From JAXDJH01 sp034663635 (GTDB lineage: Bacteria; Actinomycetota; CADDZG01; WHSQ01): 64,000 bases of DNA. The translations under genes were made by a program, and so were the position numbers. Shown here piece by piece: positions 40,900-48,788 of this stretch. Position 1 is the first letter of the stretch. Every line of letters begins with the position of its first letter. Below the pieces are notes generated by a model that was given only the letters and a program-made list of their open reading frames with translations, was not told the origin of the DNA and ran no database searches. The stretch covers positions 24,318 to 88,317 of the forward strand of contig JAXDJH010000006.1 in NCBI GenBank assembly GCA_034663635.1. The letters run 5' to 3'.

Positions 40900-41957
40900 T
40901 AGAAGAAGGCGGAGCGGCGGCGGGCCAGCAGTTTGTAGATCATCTGCTGGATCGTGTCTCTGATCCTGTCTGACAGATCGAAGACCAGCATCGCGTCCTC
41001 GGCCGCATCCTCCGGGTAGTCGTCCATCGGGATCGGCTCGCCGAACTCGATGATCCAGCGAGACGGAAGCGGGATGAGCCCCAGGGGGCCGAGCAGGGGG
41101 AAGGTCGGGGTGATCGGGAAGTACGGGGCGCCGAAGAGCCTGGCGAGCAGCTTGGAGTTTCCGATCATCGGATACGTCTCCTCGGCCCCCACAACCGCGA
41201 CCGGGATTATCGGAACCCTGGCCCGGAGCGCGGTCTGGATGAAGCCGCCGCGACCGAACCTCTGGAGCTTGTAGCGCTCCTTCCAACCCTTCCCCACGCC
41301 TTTGTAACCCTCGGGGTAAACGCCGACGAGCTCGCCTCTGCGCAGCAGTTCCAACGCATCCTCATCGCATGCGACCGCATTGCCGGCCTTGCGCGCGAGA
41401 GGTCCGACGAACGGCAGTGAGTACACGAGGTCGGCCCCGATGTTGCGGATCGGGCGCTCCATCGGATGTTCGGTCGCGACCGCGTACTGAACCATGACCG
41501 CGTCGATAGCGACCGTCCCCGAGTGATTTCCCACAAGTAGGGCCGCGCTGTCGTCGGGGATCCGCTCGACGCCGAGCGTCTTGACCCGGAAGTACTTCTC
41601 GTAGAGAGGCTTCGCCAGCGGCAGCAGCACGTTTCGCGCAAGCTCGGGGTCGTAGCCGAAGTCGTCTATCGGGTAATCGCCCCTGAGCCGCTTGCGCACC
41701 CAAGCCTCGACGCCGCCGGGCTCATCGAACGAAACCTCCGACGCGATCGTGCCCGTGTTACCGGTGCCCGATGGATGACGGTCACGGGCCGAACGGTTCG
41801 CATGAACGTTGCAGTAACCATCATCGGTGGTCGCGTAGTTGCGACACGGCCGCCCCGTCGCGGTGCTGGCCCGGCAGCGCACTTTGGGCTGAGGCCGCGG
41901 GGGGCCGAGCGGAGCGCGCCGCGAGCGGTCGAAGTTGATGATCTCTGCTTCGCCCAT
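40899..41957 (-). CDS. PlsC-type acyltransferase with N-terminal zinc-knuckle-like motif
   Basis: 352 aa. Residues about 27-52 hold C-x8-C-x10-C-x3-H (RCRASTATGRPC ... YCNVH), a small zinc-binding motif like that of DUF5763-type proteins. The rest (about 105-345) is a lysophospholipid acyltransferase domain: GNHSGTVAID (catalytic His and Asp), VYPEGYKG and VPIIPVAVVGAEE. The core resembles mycobacterial Rv0502. ATG start overlaps the epimerase stop. It probably makes phospholipids or related lipids at the membrane; the role of the metal knuckle is unknown. Confidence 0.85.
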   Translation of the reverse strand: MGEAEIINFDRSRRAPLGPPRPQPKVRCRASTATGRPCRNYATTDDGYCNVHANRSARDRHPSGTGNTGTIASEVSFDEPGGVEAWVRKRLRGDYPIDDFGYDPELARNVLLPLAKPLYEKYFRVKTLGVERIPDDSAALLVGNHSGTVAIDAVMVQYAVATEHPMERPIRNIGADLVYSLPFVGPLARKAGNAVACDEDALELLRRGELVGVYPEGYKGVGKGWKERYKLQRFGRGGFIQTALRARVPIIPVAVVGAEETYPMIGNSKLLARLFGAPYFPITPTFPLLGPLGLIPLPSRWIIEFGEPIPMDDYPEDAAEDAMLVFDLSDRIRDTIQQMIYKLLARRRSAFF

Positions 41958-43003
41958 CAGACGGTCTCCCGTTCGGTTTCGGTTCGTTGTTTCAGATACT
42001 CGAAGAGCTCCCGCTCCCAGGTCGGACGAGTGTTCGGCTCCGGCAGTTGGTCCTGAGTTCTGTTGTCGTGGAAGTCCTCAAGCGCCTCGCGCGTCGTGTA
42101 GCGCGGTTTGAACCCGAGCTGCTCGGCCGCCCTACGCGTATCGAGTACCCGACCGAAGAGGATGAGCTTGAGCTGATCGGTTGGGAAGTCGACGATGTTG
42201 AAGCTCCGAAGGAGCGAAGCCAGAGCCTGGGCCGCGGGCAGCAGGAGCGGAGCCTCGAGCTTGCCCAACATCCTGATCGCCTGCGACAGGTAGACGACTC
42301 CGTCGCCGGCGATGTTGAAGATCCCGCGTGTGTCGCTCTTAAGAGCGAGGTGGAGGGCCTCGACGGCATCCTCCTCGTGGACGAACTGCAACCTTGGGTC
42401 AAAGCCCAGAGCGGTGGGCAGCACCGGCAGCGAAAAGTAGGTGGTCATGCTCGTCTGAACGGTCGGCCCCAGAACCTGCTGCGTGCGAAGGATCGCGAGA
42501 TCCAGATCCGGGCGCCGGCGGCCGAAGTCACGAGCGTATTGCTCGGCCTCGGAACAGTCCTTGCTGTAGCCCGTCAGGTCCACAGGACGAGACGCGTAAT
42601 CCTCCGGAATGAGCGACGGCTCCCCGGCTTTGGATCCGTAGACAGCGGCCGACGATTTCATCACGACGCGCTTCACTCGCTCAGCGCGTTGCGTCGCAGC
42701 GAGGAGTTGCATCGTTCCGATGACGTTGTTCTCTTTCATCTGAGATCGACCGCCGAGACGCGCCGGACCAGACCCGATGTTCGTGTGAACGACGGTGTCT
42801 ACCTTCGTCGCCGAAAGGACTCGGGCGATCAACGGGTTGCGGATATCGACGCGCACGAACTCCATCCCGGAGATGGGGACGGGTGGCTCTTCGAGGTCGA
42901 CTCCGATAACCATCTCGACGTCGTCGTCTTGCTCGAGCAGCTTCGCTAAGCGAAGGCCCAAGAAACGCGACACGCCGGTGATGAGAACCCGCCGCTTCGC
43001 CAT
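41957..43003 (-). CDS. Extended SDR / NAD-dependent epimerase-like protein (Rv0501-like)
   Basis: 348 aa Rossmann protein. The nucleotide loop is TGVSRFLG, in which the central Gly is Arg, and the expected YxxxK active site reads TGYSKDCSE with Tyr only two residues before Lys. So the usual catalytic Tyr is missing or displaced. These features fit a subfamily next to PlsC-type enzymes in Actinobacteria (mycobacterial Rv0501). The substrate is unknown, and a binding rather than catalytic role is possible. ATG at 43001-43003. Confidence 0.82.
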   Translation of the reverse strand: MAKRRVLITGVSRFLGLRLAKLLEQDDDVEMVIGVDLEEPPVPISGMEFVRVDIRNPLIARVLSATKVDTVVHTNIGSGPARLGGRSQMKENNVIGTMQLLAATQRAERVKRVVMKSSAAVYGSKAGEPSLIPEDYASRPVDLTGYSKDCSEAEQYARDFGRRRPDLDLAILRTQQVLGPTVQTSMTTYFSLPVLPTALGFDPRLQFVHEEDAVEALHLALKSDTRGIFNIAGDGVVYLSQAIRMLGKLEAPLLLPAAQALASLLRSFNIVDFPTDQLKLILFGRVLDTRRAAEQLGFKPRYTTREALEDFHDNRTQDQLPEPNTRPTWERELFEYLKQRTETERETV

Positions 43004-43012
43004 GCGGGAACC

Positions 43013-43834
43013 TTACCCCTGAGGGGCAGGACCTACTATCGCCGTTGAGCCCGCTCTCGCCCGCAGGCGTGCGGCAGCGTCGCCCTTGTTAACAGCGAGC
43101 GAGCAATAGGAGTAGGAATCCTCGACCACGACGAACTCGCCCGCTCGAACGTCGGCGAACGTCGCGCCGAACGGAACAGTTAGTCGATGTCCTTCGATCC
43201 GAACCTCCAACCGCGCTCCGTTCGTGATCGACAGTTTCTCCAACTGCTCGCGCACGAGATTCAACTGAAGGTTGCCGAACCGATCCACCTGAAGAACCTC
43301 CGCGTGCAAGTGATCGTCGTGGAGCCACGCTTCGGGCACTTCGAGATCGATCAGGTCCGCGGGATCGAGAGCTGGGCCGAGCTCCGCGGGATCCACGCCG
43401 TTCGCGATATGAGCGGCGGCGGGAGCGAAGACGTCGCGCCCCTGGAACGTTCGAGAGACGGGAGTGAGCAGGAACCGCTCATCGGTGATCTCGTAGGCCT
43501 TGGAGATGCCGCCGGCGGTCTTGGCAGCGGGGATGAGGAGGCCGTTGTCGGGGCCCACGAAGACCTCGCCCCAACCGCTTTGGATCGCTATCGCCTTCCG
43601 GGCCGAACCCACGCTCGGATCGACGACAGCCAGATGGACCGAATCGGGAAGGAACCTGACCGACTGCTCGAGAACGACCGCACCATGGCGGATGTCCTGG
43701 CGAAGGATGTAGTGATGCACGTCCACGATCCTGAGGTGAGGAGCGATCCGGAGCATGACTCCGTGACAGACCCCCACGAACTCGTCCTGCAGTCCGTAGT
43801 CGGAAAGAAAGGTAACGACGTCCCTTTTGGCCAC
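43013..43834 (-). CDS. SAM hydroxide adenosyltransferase (DUF62)
   Basis: 273 aa of the DUF62 family, which splits S-adenosylmethionine with water to adenosine and methionine. The active-site Asp/Arg/His set appears in TFLSDYGLQDEFVG, FQGRDVFAPAAAH and the VDPSVGSARK segment. The longer loop typical of fluorinase or chlorinase is not visible, so hydrolysis is more likely than halogenation. ATG at 43832-43834. It lies 9 nt upstream of the epimerase gene and so may be in the same transcript. Confidence 0.88.
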   Translation of the reverse strand: MAKRDVVTFLSDYGLQDEFVGVCHGVMLRIAPHLRIVDVHHYILRQDIRHGAVVLEQSVRFLPDSVHLAVVDPSVGSARKAIAIQSGWGEVFVGPDNGLLIPAAKTAGGISKAYEITDERFLLTPVSRTFQGRDVFAPAAAHIANGVDPAELGPALDPADLIDLEVPEAWLHDDHLHAEVLQVDRFGNLQLNLVREQLEKLSITNGARLEVRIEGHRLTVPFGATFADVRAGEFVVVEDSYSYCSLAVNKGDAAARLRARAGSTAIVGPAPQG

Positions 43835-43876
43835 GGCGGCATCCTAGTGGGCCGACCCCCAACTACGCGAAAACTA

Positions 43877-43905
43877 TTGACGTGCCTGCAACCGGTTCCT
43901 ACACT
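43877..43905 (+). promoter_or_regulatory. whiB promoter
   Basis: -35 TTGACG (43877-43882), 17-nt spacer, -10 TACACT (43900-43905). The leader to the TTG at 43942 is about 30 nt and contains AGGAG. Confidence 0.7.
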
Positions 43906-43941
43906 CCGCGAACGCTTCCCCGATTGCAGGAGTCCCCATCC

Positions 43942-44211
43942 TTGGCATCCAACGACGAATGGCAGGACGTCGCCGCCTGTCGAGTACTGCCGGTAGAGAT
44001 GTTCTTCCCGGCGGTCGAACAAGAGGCGTACGAAGCAAAATCCGTCTGCCAGACGTGCGCGGTCAAGGACCCATGCCTCGAATTCGCTCTGATCGCGGGC
44101 GAACGGTTCGGGATCTGGGGCGGCTTGACCTCGCAGGAGCGTCGATCGCTCGCCGCTAAGCGGCGTAAAGCTCGACTAACTCAAGGCGCGGACGCGCTCT
44201 ACCAGAACTAG
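43942..44211 (+). CDS. whiB: WhiB-family iron-sulfur transcription factor
   Basis: 89 aa. Four cluster cysteines C13, C36, C39 and C45 (C...CxxC...C) and the G-[IV]-W-G-G turn (FGIWGGL, about 56-62), followed by a basic AAKRRKAR tail. These define Wbl proteins, which bind a 4Fe-4S cluster and work with sigma factors in Actinobacteria only. TTG start at 43942 with AGGAG 9 nt upstream is preferred over ATG at 43882, because the promoter -35 overlaps that ATG. The subtype (WhiB1, 2, ...) cannot be set. Confidence 0.93.
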   Translation: MASNDEWQDVAACRVLPVEMFFPAVEQEAYEAKSVCQTCAVKDPCLEFALIAGERFGIWGGLTSQERRSLAAKRRKARLTQGADALYQN

Positions 44212-44228
44212 TTAACTAAGAGTTCTGG

Positions 44229-44330
44229 CTACTTACCCTGCTGTCGCCGCTGCCAGCGCGTCTTCTTCAGCATCTTGCGATGCTTCTTCTTGCGCATCTT
44301 CTTGCGGCGCTTCTTTACGAGTGAAGGCAT
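44229..44330 (-). CDS. bS22-type small ribosomal protein (AURKAIP1/COX24 domain)
   Basis: 33 aa, very basic (MPSLVKKRRKKMRKKKHRKM plus 13 further residues). It closely follows the pattern of mycobacterial bS22 (xKKRRKRMxKKKHRKLLRRTRxQRR), a protein of the actinobacterial 30S subunit. ATG at 44328-44330. The gene tail faces whiB with 17 nt between the stops. In mycobacteria it stands after an excisionase-like HTH gene and before the epimerase gene; the same order is kept here with insertions. Confidence 0.88.
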   Translation of the reverse strand: MPSLVKKRRKKMRKKKHRKMLKKTRWQRRQQGK

Positions 44331-44345
44331 AAGTCCTCTCGGCTC

Positions 44346-45251
44346 CTATTCCGTCCCGAAGAGTTGCCGGAGGCTTACCGGCCCTTTTGAACGGCCTTGC
44401 GTATCTATCTTTACCGACCCGAGCCGAAGCCCGCGCACGCCCTCCGTTACTGGGGAGACCATGCGGAGGATGTCCTCGGTCGAGTCGTACTCCAGGACCC
44501 CGATACCAACGCAGGATCCCTTCCCATCCTCCATGCCAACGACGAGTCCGTCCAATCGGATCAGATCGAACTCAGGAGGCAATGTCGGCATGAACACAGT
44601 CGGCTTGACTCGCCAGCGGGACGTCCCGGCCGAGAAGTACCCAGCGAACTGACTCTCCCTGAAAGCAACGCGCTCCTCAGCGGAACGACCCGTCTCGAAT
44701 TCACTCGGCGCCTCGAGCTCGATCACCTCGGCGGGAGTGAAGCGTTGCGCGATCCCTATGACGGGCTCGAGCTCGCCGCCGCGCTCGAAGGCGACCACGA
44801 AGTCCGGAGCCACCGCGTCCATCTTGTGGAACTTCAGCAGCTGTCCATAGATGCCAGAGATCGATCCGGTCGTATCGACGACGATCAGGCGAGCGCCCTC
44901 AGCGCGGGCCTGATTGACGAGCTTCGCCGCGCTGGCGACCAACGGGAGTAGATGCTCTCTCGGAGTCAGCGCCCCAACGAACCCCAGTGCATCGGCCGTG
45001 CGGATCGTGGCAAGCGAGATATCCGGCATGCCCGTGACGACCTTCATCCCCACCGTCGTTGGAGGGCCCACCGTCGACTGCTGGATGTCGGCGTCGACGA
45101 CTGCAGCGGGGATGTCCGCCGCAACTGCGCGACGCAGCAACTCGATCCCGAACGTCGTCTTTCCCGTATCCATCCCGCCGAGCAGGAAAACCACTCCGGG
45201 GCTTCCGAGGAGTCGCTCGTAGGACTGCTCGAAGTCTGACTGCACCGCCAT
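44346..45251 (-). CDS. Clp1/Grc3-like P-loop polynucleotide kinase family protein
   Basis: 301 aa. Walker A GGMDTGKTTF (about 25-34), the following DADIQQSTVGPPTTVG segment that is a hallmark of the Clp1/Grc3 5'-OH polynucleotide kinase family, and a Walker B-like VVDTTGSISG. The C-terminal part is beta-rich. In eukaryotes and archaea such enzymes phosphorylate RNA 5' ends. A bacterial copy next to a ribosomal protein gene suggests an RNA-related role, but activity is not shown. ATG at 45249-45251, 15 nt upstream of the bS22 gene. Confidence 0.82.
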   Translation of the reverse strand: MAVQSDFEQSYERLLGSPGVVFLLGGMDTGKTTFGIELLRRAVAADIPAAVVDADIQQSTVGPPTTVGMKVVTGMPDISLATIRTADALGFVGALTPREHLLPLVASAAKLVNQARAEGARLIVVDTTGSISGIYGQLLKFHKMDAVAPDFVVAFERGGELEPVIGIAQRFTPAEVIELEAPSEFETGRSAEERVAFRESQFAGYFSAGTSRWRVKPTVFMPTLPPEFDLIRLDGLVVGMEDGKGSCVGIGVLEYDSTEDILRMVSPVTEGVRGLRLGSVKIDTQGRSKGPVSLRQLFGTE

Positions 45252-45326
45252 CCTCCAGTCGTCATCGATCTCGTCACACAGAAAAGGACCGTCTAGAGAC
45301 GGCCCCGGGCGCAGGCGTAAGGCTTG

Positions 45327-45503
45327 TTAGCCGGCGTCCATGTACCGCTTCTCCAGGTAGGTACGAACGTCGTCCTCCCGGATGCGATAACCCCTTCCCA
45401 CCCGGACCGCTGAAAGCTGCCCGGAGTTGACGAGCCGATAAACCGTCATGTTCGAAACACGCAGATGACGAGCGACCTCAGCCACCGTGAGGAATTGCGA
45501 CAT
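45327..45503 (-). CDS. Excisionase/MerR-like helix-turn-helix protein (Rv0500A-like)
   Basis: 58 aa from ATG 45501-45503. It is a single winged-helix domain: LTVAEVARHLRVSNMTVYRL then VGRGYRIREDDVRTYLE. Not a phage excisionase; this type stands next to proC and the bS22 gene in Actinobacteria. A start 16 codons upstream is open but has no ribosome site and is less conserved in type. It leads the Clp1-bS22 unit on the minus strand. Confidence 0.88.
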   Translation of the reverse strand: MSQFLTVAEVARHLRVSNMTVYRLVNSGQLSAVRVGRGYRIREDDVRTYLEKRYMDAG

Positions 45504-45545
45504 GAATGGATCGCCGCTTTGGGGAGTCGAGGGATCGCTCATCAG

Positions 45546-45572
45546 GGACAAAGTATACCAAGCTATTTGTCC
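45546..45572. promoter_or_regulatory. Palindromic operator candidate before the HTH gene
   Basis: Perfect arms GGACAAA (45546-45552) and TTTGTCC (45566-45572) with 13 nt between. A -10-like TATACT of the minus strand lies between the arms. It could be the autoregulatory site of the HTH protein. Confidence 0.45.
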
Positions 45573-45596
45573 AGGTCAGAGGGGGTTTTTGAAACC

Positions 45597-46388
45597 TCAG
45601 ACGAGCAACTTGCCGCTTTCGATGATCTGGTTCACGAGTCGCCACGCGGGTTCGTAAAGCCTGGGCGGGCGATTGTCGTCGAGCGGCACGATGGTGACAT
45701 CCCTGCCCTCAGCTGCGGCGACTGCGAGCGCATGGTCGTTGATATCCATGATGGCGATCGCGGGGATCCCGCGCTCGATGGCCGCGCCGGCGAACCCGTG
45801 ATCCGCAAGCACTAGCTCCGGCCACGGTTGAACTTCTAGCAATGCCTCCATCGCGTCCGACGTGTGGGCGTGCTTTAGCGTGCCCCAATCTGCGAGGCAT
45901 CCCACGTTCCCGACGTAGCGCACCTCGGCGTGATGCCCTTTGCGCCCGACGGGTAAAAGCTCTTCCTCCCGAAGCCGGACCAGTTTTCCTCCGGCCCGGC
46001 CGAATGAGGCGGCGACACGGATGTACATCTCGAGCATCCCGGTCGGATGTCCGGTTGCGACGAGCAGAGTGCCGCCCGCCGCTGCGTGATCGCGCAGGCG
46101 CTCGCCCATCACCTCTAAACCGCTGATCGTCCGATCCGGGTCGATCAGGTCGTCTACGTCCAGACAAGCGATGTCGTCTGAACAACCGGTGATCTCGGCC
46201 ATGAATCCAAGGATCTCGTTGGCGGAATACTTGTCCGCACCGCTCAGGCCAAACGTTTTGTCTGGATCACCCTCGATCAGCCCCTGGATCTTCCCGATCG
46301 AACTGGTTCGTCCGTGCGACTGGTGGGGGCCGGTGATCCCCGCCGCGATGAGCGCCTCGCGGACCTCGGACGCGGTGATCTCGGACAT
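45597..46388 (-). CDS. Conserved actinobacterial protein, phosphatase-like annotation uncertain
   Basis: 263 aa soluble alpha/beta protein. It has a Rossmann-like pattern (GGTLLVATGHPTGMLEMYIRVA) and a C-terminal ELVLADHGFAGAAIERG / AIAIMDINDHALAVAAAEG stretch with Asp and His that might bind metal. I have seen such proteins called phosphatase in Actinobacteria but no catalytic motif can be verified. ATG at 46386-46388, 41 nt from the divergent SDR gene. It lies 45 nt upstream of the HTH gene region on the same strand. Confidence 0.6.
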   Translation of the reverse strand: MSEITASEVREALIAAGITGPHQSHGRTSSIGKIQGLIEGDPDKTFGLSGADKYSANEILGFMAEITGCSDDIACLDVDDLIDPDRTISGLEVMGERLRDHAAAGGTLLVATGHPTGMLEMYIRVAASFGRAGGKLVRLREEELLPVGRKGHHAEVRYVGNVGCLADWGTLKHAHTSDAMEALLEVQPWPELVLADHGFAGAAIERGIPAIAIMDINDHALAVAAAEGRDVTIVPLDDNRPPRLYEPAWRLVNQIIESGKLLV

Positions 46389-46429
46389 GGCAGCATCCTA
46401 GGTGGCGGGACCTTAAGGAGGCGCAAGGG

Positions 46430-47194
46430 ATGGGCAATGAGTTGTTCTCACTCGAAGGCAAGGTCGCCCTGGTTACTGGGGCGTCACGCGGGATCGGACG
46501 TGCGATCGCGCTCGGGTTAGCGGAGGCGGGCGCCGACGTGGCCGTGGCCGCTCGCAGTGAAGCCGACCTCGAAACGCTCGCGAAGGAAATCGATTCGCTC
46601 GGGCGGAAGTCGATCGCGCTCACTACCGACGTACGAGATCGAAACTCGATCGAAGCTGCCGTCGAGCGAACTGCAAGCGAACTTGGACGCCTCGACATCC
46701 TTGTCAATAACGCTGGTGGGTCGAACTTCATGTCCCCGATCGTCGCCATGCGACCCGAGGGCTGGGACAAACTGCGTACCCTGAATCTCGATTCCGTGTT
46801 CCACGCGACGCAACTCGGCGCGCAGAAGATGCTCGAAACCGGCGGTGGGTCGATCATCCAGATCACATCGGCTGCGTCCATACAAGGTGCGCCGGGTCTA
46901 TCTCCGTACTCGGCTGCAAAGGCAGGCGTGACGCTCATGTCGCAAGCCGTCGCTAAAGAACTCGCCGGCTCCAACGTGCGCGTTAACTGCATAGCACCCG
47001 GCTGGATCGACACGGCCCTGAACGAATTCATCACTTCGGACGACAGGTTACTGAAGGCGACCGAAGCGATGATCCCGATGGGACGCTTTGGCAGACCCGA
47101 GGAGATCGTGGGGGCGGCCGTCTACCTGGCCTCGGATGCGTCCTCCTACGTCACGGGCAGCACGATCGTCGTCGACGGAGGCCAGACCGCCTAG
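46430..47194 (+). CDS. Short-chain dehydrogenase/reductase (FabG-like)
   Basis: 254 aa classical SDR. TGASRGIG (about 17-24) binds NAD(P), NNAG (about 91-94), the catalytic Ser in ITSAAS and Tyr/Lys in YSAAK (about 162-166). The C-terminal GSTIVVDGG is typical of glucose/ribitol dehydrogenase-like and FabG members. Substrate unknown. ATG at 46430 with GGAGGCG upstream. Convergent to the MarP-like gene, 4 nt apart. Confidence 0.9.
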   Translation: MGNELFSLEGKVALVTGASRGIGRAIALGLAEAGADVAVAARSEADLETLAKEIDSLGRKSIALTTDVRDRNSIEAAVERTASELGRLDILVNNAGGSNFMSPIVAMRPEGWDKLRTLNLDSVFHATQLGAQKMLETGGGSIIQITSAASIQGAPGLSPYSAAKAGVTLMSQAVAKELAGSNVRVNCIAPGWIDTALNEFITSDDRLLKATEAMIPMGRFGRPEEIVGAAVYLASDASSYVTGSTIVVDGGQTA

Positions 47195-47198
47195 CCGG

Positions 47199-48386
47199 TT
47201 AGCGCGTGCAAGCGCCGGTGCCCACCGCCGCTGTGCGGTTGGTCCCGGAATCGATCTCGTCGGAGACCTCTGCCGCGGTGAGCGCGTAACCGGTGTCGTT
47301 CTCGGTTGTTGAAGCGGCGAACACCACTCCCGCCACGTCGCCGTTGGGAAGAACGAAGGGTCCTCCCGAGTCTCCCTGACGCACCGGGGACCGCAGCTCG
47401 TAGACGGAACGCGTGACCGTGCTCCGGCCGTATATGTCGCGGCCCGACGCGTTCTCGTAGTAGTTCTGCACCGCCGCTCGGTGCGTGATGAGTCGCCCTC
47501 CGGCATCGCCCGGATAGCCCAAGGTCGCTCCAGGAGTTCCGACGTCTTGGACGGTCGTTTGGAGATCCAGGATCGGACCGTCCAGCGAATCTGAGTGGAT
47601 CACCGCGATGTCGGTCTTGGGATCGAACAGCACGACGGTTCCTTCGTGATCGACATTCGATGGATCACGAAGCGTCACCTCGTCTCCACCAGCAACGACA
47701 TGTGCGTTCGTCACTACCGTCGAAGGCCCCGCGATCCATCCACTCCCGAGTTGCTCGCCACCGCATGCGGGAACCATCACGCGAACCATGGAGTCCTTGG
47801 ATGCGTTAACGGCCTTACGCGCGATCGCGTTCGATGGGAGCTTCACCGGCGGGCCTATCGAAGGAGGAAGACCGGCGAAGACTTGAGGGAAGCCAGAGGT
47901 GTTGAGGTATTGCTGGAAGTAAGCGAGGACGTTCGGGGGCCGCGGCAGAACTTCGGAAGTCGCTTTGAGGATCGCCGACCCTCTTAGGGCGCGAGCGACG
48001 GAGCGCGAGGGACCGTGAACGAGCAAAGAGCCGATCAACCAGAAGGAGGCGACGGTGATGACGACTCCGAAACCGGCCCCCATCCCTTTGTTGAGACCGT
48101 CGAGCCGCGCCCGAGCCGCCATCATCGCTCCGCGATGGCCGAGCAAGTGGCCGAGCGTCTGTCCCAACGACATCAAGACAAACACGACGATCAACGAGAC
48201 CAGCGCTCCGGTTAGACCCGCCTCGTCCGTGAAAGCCGACGCGATTCGGGGGCCGACGGCGACGCCAAGGACCAACCCGAGGAAACCTCCGCCCAACTCG
48301 AAGATCTGACCGAGGAACCCGAGACGCCAGCCGCGGAACGCCGATAGCCCGGCGAGCACGACGACGATCAGATCGACGAGGTTCAA
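47199..48386 (-). CDS. MarP-like membrane serine protease (CvpA domain plus trypsin domain)
   Basis: 395 aa. Four N-terminal helices of the CvpA type (about 1-125), then a linker and a trypsin-like domain outside the membrane with the triad His in VTNAHVVAGG, Asp in TDIAVIHSD and Ser in RQGDSGGPF. The architecture equals MarP (Rv3671c), which M. tuberculosis needs for acid and oxidative resistance. A Cys in MVPACGGEQLGSG may form the active-site disulfide. ATG at 48384-48386. Confidence 0.9.
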   Translation of the reverse strand: MNLVDLIVVVLAGLSAFRGWRLGFLGQIFELGGGFLGLVLGVAVGPRIASAFTDEAGLTGALVSLIVVFVLMSLGQTLGHLLGHRGAMMAARARLDGLNKGMGAGFGVVITVASFWLIGSLLVHGPSRSVARALRGSAILKATSEVLPRPPNVLAYFQQYLNTSGFPQVFAGLPPSIGPPVKLPSNAIARKAVNASKDSMVRVMVPACGGEQLGSGWIAGPSTVVTNAHVVAGGDEVTLRDPSNVDHEGTVVLFDPKTDIAVIHSDSLDGPILDLQTTVQDVGTPGATLGYPGDAGGRLITHRAAVQNYYENASGRDIYGRSTVTRSVYELRSPVRQGDSGGPFVLPNGDVAGVVFAASTTENDTGYALTAAEVSDEIDSGTNRTAAVGTGACTR

Positions 48387-48396
48387 GTGGTGGCGC

Positions 48397-48777
48397 TCAG
48401 TCGACGCCCAAGCCCGTCTGCAGGGCCCGGAAGGTCAGACCGAAGCAGACGAACGCGGCGACACCGAAGACGACCCATGGGATGTCTTCGTATTTCTTTG
48501 CCACCCGGTGCGCTCCCACGAGGATGGCCGCGGGGAACAGGCCCCCGTAGACGTAGTGAAGCCACACGGGGCCGATCGGGTGTGGTCTCAAGCCGCTGGC
48601 GAAGAGGATCGTTCCGATGAGGACCTGCACTCCGATGACCACTTGCAGGATCCCGAGGAGCGTCCAGAAGAAGTCGTGCGGAGCCCGGTTCCTGATGAAC
48701 GAGTAGATCGTCCAGACAACGAGAATGGCGAAGCCGATAGGGATCGACCAGCCGATGTAGTGATGAACCTGGGTCAC
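48397..48777 (-). CDS. Four-helix membrane protein
   Basis: 126 aa from GTG 48775-48777, with four helices and His residues near the starts of helices (HHYIGW, HYVYGG, GAHRVAKK). The His positions could bind heme but no family was recognised. A GTG at 48820-48822 would add 15 residues with two Cys, overlapping the upstream AcuC gene by 34 nt. It is 10 nt upstream of the MarP-like gene and probably in the same operon. Confidence 0.65.
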   Translation of the reverse strand: MTQVHHYIGWSIPIGFAILVVWTIYSFIRNRAPHDFFWTLLGILQVVIGVQVLIGTILFASGLRPHPIGPVWLHYVYGGLFPAAILVGAHRVAKKYEDIPWVVFGVAAFVCFGLTFRALQTGLGVD

Positions 48778-48788
48778 GGGGCCACAGG

